Source of the DNA: Pelmatolapia mariae
Taxonomy: Eukaryota; Chordata; Actinopteri; Cichliformes; Cichlidae
Length of the DNA stretch: 64,000 nucleotides
Assembly: GCF_036321145.2 (NCBI RefSeq)
Contig: NC_086230.1
Coordinates: 18,889,001 to 18,953,000, forward strand
Direction: 5' to 3'
Below the pieces are notes generated by a model that saw only the letters and a program-made list of their open reading frames with translations, made no database searches and was not told the origin of the DNA. This document shows positions 11,921-21,211 of this stretch, in pieces; positions within the stretch are counted from its first letter, which is position 1, and each line of letters starts with the position of its first letter. The translations under genes were made by a program, and so were the position numbers.

Positions 11921-11960
11921 TAAGATAAGATAAGATAAGATAAGATAAGATAAGATAAGA
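11921..11960 (+). repeat. (TAAGA)8 pentamer tract
   Basis: Eight exact pentamer units. As the complement (TCTTA)n it is the 3' tail of a minus-strand LINE that follows to the right. Confidence 0.95.
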
Positions 11961-12250
11961 TGACCTTTATTAGTCCCACACGTGGGAAATTTGTTTTGTC
12001 ACAGCAGGAAGTGGACAGTGCAAAAGTTATGAAGGACAATTAGAATAAAATAAAATAAGAATAAATACAGTACACAACTGTACAGAATAGAATAAAAATA
12101 GAATACTATATACAGTAGAATAAAATAGAATAAAATATACAATAGGATAAAAATAGAATACAAATGCTATATACAACAGAGTAAAAAATACAACAGTGCC
12201 AGAAAGATTATTGCACATTAGTGGTGCTACTTTTGGTCATTAAGCAAATG
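11921..12250 (-). mobile_element. LINE 3' tail, reversed
   Basis: After the pentamer tail comes gacctttattagtcccac and gggaaatttg, the well-known 3' end of a fish LINE read in reverse, followed by AT-rich sequence with repeated agaataaaat words up to ttattgcacatta. Only the 3' untranslated part is present. Clade assignment (L2-like) is tentative. Confidence 0.5.
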
Positions 12251-13429
12251 TGCTGTTTTTAAGGTTGGGGAAACCTGCAGTCAGCTGAGCAGGGGCGATT
12301 CTAGGATCAGAGCTTTGGGGGTGCTGAGCACCCAGAGAGCTGCCCAGCCAGGCAAGGTAAACTTGTCACGATGAGACTTCTTCCCTGTCTCTGTCAGTCC
12401 CTGCATCCTTAAATGTCTCCAGTTGTCCCGAGTTCCCTCTGACTGTCTCCTTGGTGCATTTAAACCCCTGTTCCTCCCTGTCCTCATCGTCTGTTGTCTT
12501 CATCTCCGCTATCAGTCATCATAATTTTACCATCTCTGTGCAAGTCTGCAGATTTCTTTATTAAATCATAAGATTCTTAAATTCATCAAGTCTCTCTGTG
12601 CCTGGGTCCTCGTCACAAAACATGACATCACCGTTTTGTACATTTTAACACAACCCCCACATTTGTGAAAGAAAAGCAAAACACTTTTTTGAGAAGTCTG
12701 TAACAAAACCATCAAATCTGATAAAGGTTATTTAAATGATGCTCATAGTGAGTAAGAAGTAAACTGAGTGCATGTTTTGGACAGAGATTCACTTTTAATG
12801 TGTATGTATAATATAATACAGATACATAAAAAACACTCCCAAAACAGAATAAATTATTACAAAATATTAATAAAAAACTATAAAAATGGAGGCAACTTTG
12901 CCTGTGGTAGAATGTATACAATGTATGAAAAAATCTTTACTGCAGATAGTAATTTAACTAATTTAATAATACTAATTTTGTGTTGTAAAATTTATGAGTT
13001 TCATGCTTTCATAGTGGTACTTGGGAGAGCTTGACATTTTTCTCAGGTGGTACACACTGTAAAAAGTTTGAGAAACACTGATAAGTGTTTCTCTGCCGCA
13101 TAAGTCTGTATGCGGCAGTCATACAGACAACTGGACAGTCCAAAAGTTGGCCTACCTATTACTGGCTGAGGTTTTAGTAGAGTTGTGGCTGAACCACATA
13201 AAAATATATCATTAATTTTAATCTCCCCAATCAATGATAATGTTATGTTGGAATGTTGTTAAAGAGGGTCAAAAATGTTTCAACCCAGTTTGTTTTGCAG
13301 ATTCTGTATAGCAGCTTTATTATAGGGAGGACACAACTTCCAGACTGTATGAGTAAAATCAGGTTTTTTCTCTTCGTCAGTTTAATAGTTTCTGTTTTGC
13401 CTGTCACTGTTCTCTGTCTGTTTTCTTAC

Positions 13430-13759
13430 CTGGTTCTTCCTGACCTTGTACTTTCTCCTCACGTTCTCCTCTTTCCTCTCTCCCTCTTTGGACTGACAAT
13501 CATACACAAATAGATTGTATTCAATTAGATGAGAAAATTACATTAATATGAAAAAAAAAATTATTAAGATCACTAACGAAAAGTCCTCTCTCAGTGTACT
13601 TTCAACCAAAAGGCAAATAACCAAACCACATGAACATCTAATAAAAGATATAAAATATTGAAACACTGATCCAACATTATCCTTTATTGATGGATCATTT
13701 GTTCTTACACTTTTACCTGAATGTGGCTCCTGTTTTTGAAAAAACTTCCTTATATCCAT
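13430..13759 (-). pseudogene. hAT transposase exons 1-2, left copy
   Basis: Exon 1 (13759-13717) starts with ATG and encodes MDIRKFFQKQEPHS, the N-terminus typical of TTF-zinc-finger hAT transposases related to ZMYM1-like and THAP/52-kDa-repressor-like proteins. It ends in tcag/gtaaaa, a donor. Exon 2 (13492-13430, 63 nt) follows an acceptor, attgtcag, and ends in ccag/gtaagaaaa. Both junctions are phase 1, so the frame stays open (VQRGREERGEREEKVQGQEEP). A further acceptor, tgtacag, lies just before the ATG and suggests an untranslated first exon. No TTF finger, RNase-H core or dimerisation domain follows before the element ends, so only the 5' coding start survives. Confidence 0.5.
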
Positions 13760-13789
13760 TATGAACCTGGCTGTCTCTCTGTACACAAA

Positions 13790-13803
13790 CACACACACAC
13801 ACA
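13790..13803 (+). repeat. (CA)7 microsatellite
   Basis: Fourteen bases; the matching tract in the right arm is 19 bases, one of the differences showing that the two arms are separate loci. Confidence 0.9.
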
Positions 13804-14204
13804 ACAGGAGTTATAAGGTTAATGGGCATTCAGTCAGTTAGCTAGTTAGTATCCATTTCAAACAGGACAGTGGTAACAACAGCAGGCTACGGACAATTTT
13901 AAGTTTTAGATTTTAAATAGGCTGTATACATTTCAGTGGGAGCAACAGGACGGTCAAATGTCGCTGAATTTACTACAGAGTAGGACGGATTGTAGGGTAG
14001 CAAACATCATTGGAAAACACGTTTTCAACACTGCAGGTTACCTGGGTGCAGTGTTGGGCAAGTTACTTTGAAAAAGTAATTCAATTATAGTTACTAGTTA
14101 CTTCTTCAAAAAAGTAACTGAGTTAGTAACTGAGTTACAATATTCTAAAAGTAATTAATTACTTGAAAAGTAACTATTGCGTTACTTTAAAAAAAAAAAA
14201 AAGT

Positions 14205-15200
14205 TTAACCCTCTGGGGTCCAGGGTATAACTGGCCATTTTAACTACTTTTGATGTTTCCTCTACATTTTACCTTTAAAAACTATTTACTTTGCCTTGTT
14301 TGGTATCATCCTTTTCAGCACAACCTCACGTGTCTGAATTTACAGTCATGTTTTCATTTTGACATACTGTATTAACACAATTGATCTAAAATCAGACAAA
14401 AACCATAAAATCAGAGTAGAAAAAGTTATATTTTTTACTGTAACAACCACAAACATCTTTAATGAATCATATTTCATAACTTTAAAATCCTATGCACAAG
14501 TTTACTTTTACCCTTTTTTTAAATAACCATTTCAAACTATTTACAGAACAATCAGCTGTTCTGCATTCAATAAGATGTCACACAAATTATTTGTGCCACT
14601 CCAAATATTTCTGTCCACTATAAAGGAGAACATCACAGCCTGATACCTGCAGGTCTGACATCAGCAGGTGTATCACTCCTTTTTCTACCTGGAGACAGCA
14701 GTCACCTTATTGTTTTGACACACAACACAAAACTATCCACAACACTACACACTAACTACACAAGACAACACATTAACTACACACTCCAAACACGCTAAAC
14801 GTCACAAATCTCTCACATCTCAAAACTCGCTCTCTCTCTTTTTCTGCTCTCTCTCTCTCTCTCGCCGTCACTCCTAAAACTTCCGCTGTTTTTTTATTTT
14901 TTATTTTTTGGTCATAAGCAGAGAGTGCTTGCTAGTGCTGTCCTTAGACAGTAAACGTGACGAAACTATTGAGGAAAAAACGCCGCGTATATATTGTTTA
15001 TCGTGACTCTGGTTTTACGTGGCCTATCAACATAATTTATAAACTGGTATATGTCACCTTGTTGCTTTGTCTTTAAGTGGTCGTGTGATTAGCTTACCAC
15101 GACTACTTTATTCTTCCTCAGTCAAACAGCAGCACTCATGCGATTGTTTTGCCCCTTAGCTCCAGGTGTTGTGCTAGACAGTGATCGTGATTTTCGCGTC
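14205..15200 (+). mobile_element. TTAA element end (piggyBac-like), left copy
   Basis: Starts with TTAA then CCCTCTGGGGTCCAGGG inside the hAT MITE. It continues through AT-rich sequence, a dense acaca/acacta tract (14720-14770) and a CT run, into a CG-richer stretch. TTAA target and CCC start suggest piggyBac, by inference only. The right boundary is unknown. The mirror copy starts at TTAA 19292-19295. Confidence 0.35.
14847..14863 (+). repeat. (CT)n microsatellite, left arm
   Basis: Seventeen bases of alternating CT; its mirror in the right arm is 25 bases. Confidence 0.9.
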
Positions 15201-15959
15201 CGCGGGAGCGCGCGCAGCTGCTTAAAGCTGTAGCGCCCAGATTACTTACGTAGTCAGCTACTTCCGTGCTACTGATATAAGATGCGGTAAGCTGAACACA
15301 GCTTCAACCGTATGTTTGTTGAAAAATAGTAACGGACCGCGTTTCCTTGTTAGTAACTGTAACGGCGTTGTAACGATAGGAATAGTAGAAACATGACTCC
15401 TATCTAACTACATAAAGAGTAACTGAAGGTTAAATGCTGCTAATATGTCCTGTTTTAATCCAGGCATTCCACCTCCGCTCCGCTGCGTCTCAGCTACCAT
15501 CGCTCTGGCAGCAACGACCCTAGAGCCAGAGTGGGGGCGAGCTGGAACAAACCATTTTGGGAGGGGGGAGGGGTTATCTATACTTTTGTTGTTAAAATGT
15601 TCCGTCTCAACCAAGTACTGTATGCTTTTTATATTTTTAGTAGTGTGTCACACAAACAGCAAATATTGTCAAAAAAAAGTAAGAAATCTTTGGGGGTGCT
15701 TTTGGGCTAAAATCGCCCCCTGGTGTCTGGCTGCAGTATAGGTCATAAACCCCGCCTCCTCCATGTTAGCGGATGGGACTGGGGTCAGACTAAAATTTAT
15801 TCTCCTTAGATAATTTTTTTCCAAAGATTCTTTCTTTTGTTATCAATAGTTCTCATCATGCTGATTGATGTCCAAGGGGTCTCCTTTCCCATAAGTTTGA
15901 TTCTAATTCCTACCGCGGTGATGTTAAATTGGGGTGTAACGTCATCATAGCAGCTTTGA

Positions 15960-17040
15960 CTGACAGCTGCAGTCACAGAGAAACTTGCGTATCTCTGTTC
16001 GGGAATAGCAGATAGAGCGTAGGCTCTGAGAGGCGGGCCAGCGTTTACGCTACGAAAACACGACCGAGTGTTTTAACCTGACAGTCTGAGGTGTTCTTCA
16101 GTAAACTGGACTACCCGACAGAAGGACCCGAGGCCCCGCTGCACTTTTTCGGTAAGTTAATCGTGTTTGTAAGCTAATCCGTAACTACCGTCCTTAGCTA
16201 GCTCTTGAGACCTAGCTAGCTAAGACGAGCACTCGGCTGTCAGGGTTCGTTTAGCTAATCTGTGCAGGTGAATGAATTTACTAAAGAAATCAAGAGAAAC
16301 GTTCCGGGCTAATCAGTCACTAATTACTGTTACTGTACTTTTATTACAAGTATTATACTGTAAAAGCAACAGGCTGCACTCTGCTTCAGCTCCTGTGCAG
16401 AGCTGAATATTAAATATATGCAAACAACAGCATGTTTTCAGTCTCTTGCCACATCTGTAAAGACAGTAACATCTTTTTTAAAAGCTTGTACTTCAGTAAC
16501 TCCTCATTAATCAGGAACTATGGATTAAAGTACTGTAGTGTACTGTAATACTGAAAAAATGTAAGAGAACTTCAGATCCTGAGTGTGTGAGGACAGAAGA
16601 ATCAGCTTTATTTCAATTTTGAGGGATAAAATTTATATTTGAGTTTGTGATGGTTCTGTTCTCTTTGTGATTACAGGAGCTGCCCTCAGATTCAGACCTC
16701 AGCACCACCCAGTGACAGCAGACAGATCATCCAACATGTTCACATGTTAACTGCAAAATGAACTGATGAAAACAGTGCAAAGGTTAAAGTACCACACGTG
16801 CTGTAGTGAAAGCTGCAGCTTTATTGATAAAGTTAAAGACAAAAAAACAAAAGGATTAATCACTCATGTAACTGTGTCACTATATATCAGCATTAACAGG
16901 ACCTCAGTTTGGTGTTTCACAAAGCTGCTGATCTCAGACCTGCACACCTTCTGTTTTAAACACTTGATGTACTCAGCTGCATGAAGAGCACATGAGATTT
17001 TCTCTGACACAATTAAATAAAACCTGATGAAGGTCAAAGG
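15960..17040 (+). ncRNA. candidate two-exon transcript in the spacer
   Basis: A CG-rich first exon candidate ends at 16151 with a strong donor, ttcg/gtaagt. A matching acceptor, tgtgattacag, ends at 16676 and opens a second exon that reaches an aataaa signal at 17016-17021. A 72-codon open frame (16766-16984) in exon 2 has no recognisable domain, so I treat the unit as non-coding or as the 5' part of a lost element gene. Splice and polyadenylation motifs are seen; transcription is inferred. The start is approximate. Confidence 0.3.
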
Positions 17041-18052
17041 TCGTCACTTGTATGTTGAACTACAAACTTGTCATCTGGAATTCTTTCACAGTTTTTTGCA
17101 GATAGTGTGTTATTTACCATAAAGTGATTCAGAGTTATTCATACCAGAGTAACCAGAGAGGATCATATATTTTTAAATATATAACTTTCTACAGGACTGA
17201 ATATAATATCTTTATGTAAAAATCCAGAGCCTCTGGGGAGTACCTGAGTATTTATAACATTACACAAACCAAAGGTCTCCATCACAGTGTTCATGAAATG
17301 CTGGGTTTATCCATCTCCTGGATCGGGCCTACAGAGGAGTGCTGAAGATTTCCCTGTGAGGGAGCTGCTGGTGAAGATCGTGAGTCCTGCTTGATCAATG
17401 CGATGAGCTTCAGTCTTCCTGGTGTTTCTTAAATGAAGTCTCTCTCAGTCGGTCAACAGAACATCTGGCACAGGACAGCTGTGATGAAAGAAAAGGAAGA
17501 AGTTTCTCCAAACCTCTGCACCCAGGAAACCCAGCTTGGTCCTGATGGTCTCCCTCACTAGTTTCTCTCCAGGGTGACTGTAGCTGTTGATATAATATGG
17601 ACTCTATTATTAAATGAAAAGAACAAATTAGACCACACTACTGAAACGTTCTGCTGATGTTTTTAAAATTTCCATGTTACCAGGCTGTAGAGGGCTCTGA
17701 AGATTTAAACAGTTTTAGATCCATTACACTCACAGTCTTATGTTAAAATCTCAAAGGACAGCATTATATTTTTGATATTAACAGTAACTCTGGGCTTCTG
17801 TAGAGTGTGCAGCTGATCTCATCGCTGTCTAAAAATGGATAAAAACAAACATAAGAAGTGCTGAATCCTTCAATAACACAGACTATTAGAGTAGCAGGTG
17901 TGTAGCATCGCTAACTAGCTAGCAACAAGCCTCCAACACAGCGCGTATGCTAGCGGCTAATCTAGCTAACGAATTAACAACAAAGTGATTTTAGAACTAT
18001 AAGATGATGAGCTGTGTGTCTTTTTTTATAACAGTGACATGGTTGTATTTAC

Positions 18053-18200
18053 CTTAATTAAACGAGTCGTCAGTCGCGGTAAACCAGCAAAAAACTCGAG
18101 CAGCCGGGCTACGTAAAAAGTGTAGGGGGGCGTGTTTGCGGTCACGTCCAGCGGGTGTGTGGGCGGGAGCGTTACACAGTCGCTCCACCTCAAGTCACTA
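18053..18200 (-). other. candidate 5' exon on the minus strand of the spacer
   Basis: A CpG-rich stretch ends, on the minus strand, with the donor attaag/gtaaatac at 18053/18052. It faces the plus-strand candidate transcript from the other side of the spacer. No acceptor or coding frame was assigned to it. Confidence 0.2.
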
Positions 18201-18321
18201 CTGCGCAGACTCTGGCTCCAAATTTGCAAGATGGCAGCCTCCACAAGCGGGATATTTTGGCTTCATTTTTGCACAATGGGAGGAGGCGGAGTCGCGTCGT
18301 CCATGTTTTCTACAGTCAATG

Positions 18322-19448
18322 ACCTGGAGCTAAGGGGCAAAACAATCGCATGAGTGCTGCTGTTTGACTGAGGAAGAATAAAGTAGTCGTGGTAAGCTAA
18401 TCACACGACCACTTAAAGACAAAGCAACAAGGTGACATATACCAGTTTATAAATTATGTTGATAGGCCACGTAAAACCAGAGTCACGATAAACAATATAT
18501 ACTATAATATATATTTTTCCTCAATAGTTTCGTCACGTTTACTGTCTAAGGACAGCACTAGCAAGCACTCTCTGCTTATGACCAAAAAATAAAAAATAAA
18601 AAAACAGCGGAAGTTTTAGGAGTGACGGCGAGAGAGAGAGAGAGAGAGAGAGAGCAGAAAAAGAGAGAGAGCGAGTTTTGAGATGTGAGAGATTTGTGAC
18701 GTTTAGCGTGTTTGGAGTGTGTAGTTAATGTGTTGTCTTGTGTAGTTAGTGTGTAGTGTTGTGGATAGTTTTGTGTTGTGTGTCAAAACAATAAGGTGAC
18801 TGCTGTCTCCAGGTAGAAAAAGGAGTGATACACCTGCTGATGTCAGACCTGCAGGTATCAGGCTGTGATGTTCTCCTTTATAGTGGACAGAAATATTTGG
18901 AGTGGCACAAATAATTTGTGTGACATCTTATTGAATGCAGAACAGCTGATTGTTCTGTAAATAGTTTGAAATGGTTATTTAAAAAAAGGGTAAAAGTAAA
19001 CTTGTGCATAGGATTTTAAAGTTATGAAATATGATTCATTAAAGATGTTTGTGGTTGTTACAGTAAAAAATATAACTTTTTCTACTCTGATTTTATGGTT
19101 TTTGTCTGATTTTAGATCAATTGTGTTAATACAGTATGTCAAAATGAAAACATGACTGTAAATTCAGACACGTGAGGTTGTGCTGAAAAGGATGATACCA
19201 AACAAGGCAAAGTAAATAGTTTTTAAGGTAAAATGTAGAGGAAACATCAAAAGTAGTTAAAATGGCCAGTTATACCCTGGACCCCAGAGGGTTAAACTTT
19301 TTTTTTTTAAAGTAACGCAATAGTTACTTTTCAAGTAATTAATTACTTTTAGAATATTGTAACTCAGTTACTAACTCAGTTACTTTTTTGAAGAAGTAAC
19401 TAGTAACTATAATTGAATTACTTTTTCAAAGTAACTTGCCCAACACTG
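18322..19448. mobile_element. truncated hAT MITE and TTAA element, right copy
   Basis: The mirror of 14049-15167. It ends at 19448 with gtaacttgcccaacactg, and the nested TTAA element ends at TTAA 19292-19295 with ctggaccccagagggttaa. The inner part beyond 18322 is missing, so this copy is shorter than the left one. Confidence 0.6.
18630..18654 (+). repeat. (GA)n microsatellite, right arm
   Basis: Twenty-five bases of alternating GA, eight more than the mirror tract in the left arm. Confidence 0.9.
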
Positions 19449-19693
19449 CACCCAGGTAACCTGCAGTGTTGAAAACGTGTTTTCCAATGATGTTTGCTAC
19501 CCTACAATCCGTCCTACTCTGTAGTAAATTCAGCGACATTTGACCGTCCTGTTGCTCCCACTGAAATGTATACAGCCTATTTAAAATCTAAAACTTAAAA
19601 TTGTCCGTAGCCTGCTGTTGTTACCACTGTCCTGTTTGAAATGGATACTAACTAGCTAACTGACTGAATGCCCATTAACCTTATAACTCCTGT

Positions 19694-19712
19694 TGTGTGT
19701 GTGTGTGTGTGT
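19694..19712 (+). repeat. (TG)n microsatellite, right arm
   Basis: Nineteen bases, followed by tttgtgtacag. It sits directly before the acceptor upstream of the transposase start codon and may act as its pyrimidine-poor tract. Confidence 0.9.
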
Positions 19713-19741
19713 TTGTGTACAGAGAGACAGCCAGGTTCATA

Positions 19742-20071
19742 ATGGATATAAGGAAGTTTTTTCAAAAACAGGAGCCACATTCAGGTAAAAGTGTAAGAAC
19801 AAATGATCCATCAATAAAGGATAATGTTGGATCAGTGTTTCAATATTTTATATCTTTTATTAGATGTTCATGTGGTTTGGTTATTTGCCTTTTGATTGAA
19901 AGTACACTGAGAGAGGACTTTTCGTTAGTGATCTTAATAATTTTTTTTTTCATATTAATGTAATTTTTTCATCTAATTGAATACAATCTATTTGTGTATG
20001 ATTGTCAGTCCAAAGAGGGAGAGAGGAAAGAGGAGAACGTGAGGAGAAAGTACAAGGTCAGGAAGAACCAG
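19742..20071 (+). pseudogene. hAT transposase exons 1-2, right copy
   Basis: Exon 1 is 19742-19784 (ATG start, MDIRKFFQKQEPHS) and exon 2 is 20009-20071 (63 nt). Donors gtaaaag and gtaagaaaa and the acceptor gattgtcag are intact, and both junctions are phase 1, as in the left copy. The reading frame across both exons is open. After exon 2 the arm holds AT-rich DNA, a dispersed repeat (about 20885-21140) and the element terminus, with no further transposase domain. This copy could only encode a short N-terminal peptide unless it splices into sequence beyond 21211. The two opposite copies could form double-stranded RNA if transcribed through. Confidence 0.5.
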
Positions 20072-21211
20072 GTAAGAAAACAGACAGAGAACAGTGACAG
20101 GCAAAACAGAAACTATTAAACTGACAAAGAGAAAAAACCTGATTTTACTCATACAGTCTGGAAGTTGTGTCCTCCCTATAATAAAGCTGCTATACAGAAT
20201 CTGCAAAACAAACTGGGTTGAAACATTTTTGACCCTCTTTAACAACATTCCAACATAACATTATCATTGATTGGGGAGATTAAAATTAATGATATATTTT
20301 TATGTGGTTCAGCCACAACTCTACTAAAACCTCAGCCAGTAATAGGTAGGCCAACTTTTGGACTGTCCAGTTGTCTGTATGACTGCCGCATACAGACTTA
20401 TGCGGCAGAGAAACACTTATCAGTGTTTCTCAAACTTTTTACAGTGTGTACCACCTGAGAAAAATGTCAAGCTCTCCCAAGTACCACTATGAAAGCATGA
20501 AACTCATAAATTTTACAACACAAAATTAGTATTATTAAATTAGTTAAATTACTATCTGCAGTAAAGATTTTTTCATACATTGTATACATTCTACCACAGG
20601 CAAAGTTGCCTCCATTTTTATAGTTTTTTATTAATATTTTGTAATAATTTATTCTGTTTTGGGAGTGTTTTTTATGTATCTGTATTATATTATACATACA
20701 CATTAAAAGTGAATCTCTGTCCAAAACATGCACTCAGTTTTCTTCTTACTCACTATGAGCATCATTTAAATAACCTTTATCAGATTTGATGGTTTTGTTG
20801 CAGACTTCTCAAAAAAGTGTTTTGCTTTTCTTTCACAAATGTGGGGGTTGTGTTAAAATGTACAAAACGGTGATGTCATGTTTTGTGACGAGGACCCAGG
20901 CAGAGAGAGACTTGATGAATTTAAGAATCTTATGATTTAATAAAGAAATCTGCAGACTTGCACAGAGATGGTAAAATTATGATGACTGATAGCGGAGATG
21001 AAGACAACAGACGATGAGGACAGGGAGGAACAGGGGTTTAAATGCACCAAGGAGACAGTCAGAGGGAACTCGGGACAACTGGAGACATTTAAGGATGCAG
21101 GGACTGACAGAGACAGGGAAGAAGTCTCATCGTGACAAGTTTACCTTGCCTGGCTGGGCAGCTCTCTGGGTGCTCAGCACCCCCAAAGCTCTGATCCTAG
21201 AATCGCCCCTG

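Larger units (their letters stand above)
12290..15167 (+). repeat. left arm of giant inverted repeat
   Basis: About 2878 bp that reappears as the reverse complement at 18322-21211. Nearly every base compared by eye matches. Seen differences are a few single bases (near 12702, 12762 and 13603), microsatellite lengths (CT run 17 against 25 bp; CA run 14 against 19 bp), poly-A length near 14190, and a small AT tract near 14985. The outer end is the hAT-like terminus caggggcgattctag. The inner end stops at gctccaggt, beyond which the two arms have unrelated sequence. Confidence 0.96.
14049..15425. mobile_element. hAT MITE with nested TTAA element
   Basis: Begins with cagtgttgggcaagttactt, the terminus of a very common fish hAT MITE rich in agtaactgagtta words. 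The far part of the same family is seen at about 15325-15425 (agtaacggaccgcgtttcc, gtaactgtaacggcgttg). The family's usual terminal acgccgttactcccaacactg is not present, so the right end is damaged. Between them, at TTAA 14205-14208, starts a second element with ttaaccctctggggtccagg; its other end was not found. Confidence 0.6.
12290..15722 (-). mobile_element. internally deleted hAT element (MDIRKFF type)
   Basis: Proposed element reading right to left. Its 5' end would be at 15722 (complement caggggGcgattttagccc, one G more than the other end) and its 3' end at 12290 (caggggcgattctagg); both ends also carry gctttTgggggtgct-like words nearby. It contains the first two exons of a hAT-type transposase (13759-13430), a nested hAT MITE, and a nested fold-back-type repeat at about 12366-12615 with the words cctgggtcctcgtcac. 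The catalytic part of the transposase is missing. No 8-bp target duplication was found at these ends, so the full extent is an inference. Confidence 0.5.
15723..18321. other. spacer between the inverted arms
   Basis: About 2.6 kb not shared with either arm. The left part (ggctgcagtataggtcataaa, ccccgcctcctccatg) and the right part (complement cattgactgtagaaaacatgg) match words I know from a widespread, unclassified fish repeat whose ends read catagactgtataaa. CpG-rich promoter-like stretches lie at both margins (about 15950-16150 and 18060-18200) and point towards each other. No protein domain was recognised. The spacer may be one unclassified element caught between two hAT copies. Confidence 0.5.
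18322..21211 (-). repeat. right arm of giant inverted repeat
   Basis: About 2890 bp, reverse complement of 12290-15167. The outer end is the hAT-like terminus aatcgcccctg at 21211 and the inner end is acctggagc at 18322. At the inner end it joins the repeat starting cattgactgtagaaaacat (read on the minus strand). It carries its own copies of the transposase exons, the MITE half and the microsatellites, with small differences from the left arm. Confidence 0.96.

Noticed and set aside
15690..15722. 8-bp target duplication for the hAT copy 12290-15722
   Set aside because: Flanks cagctgag and gtgtctgg do not match, so the element's right end is proposed from its terminal sequence only.
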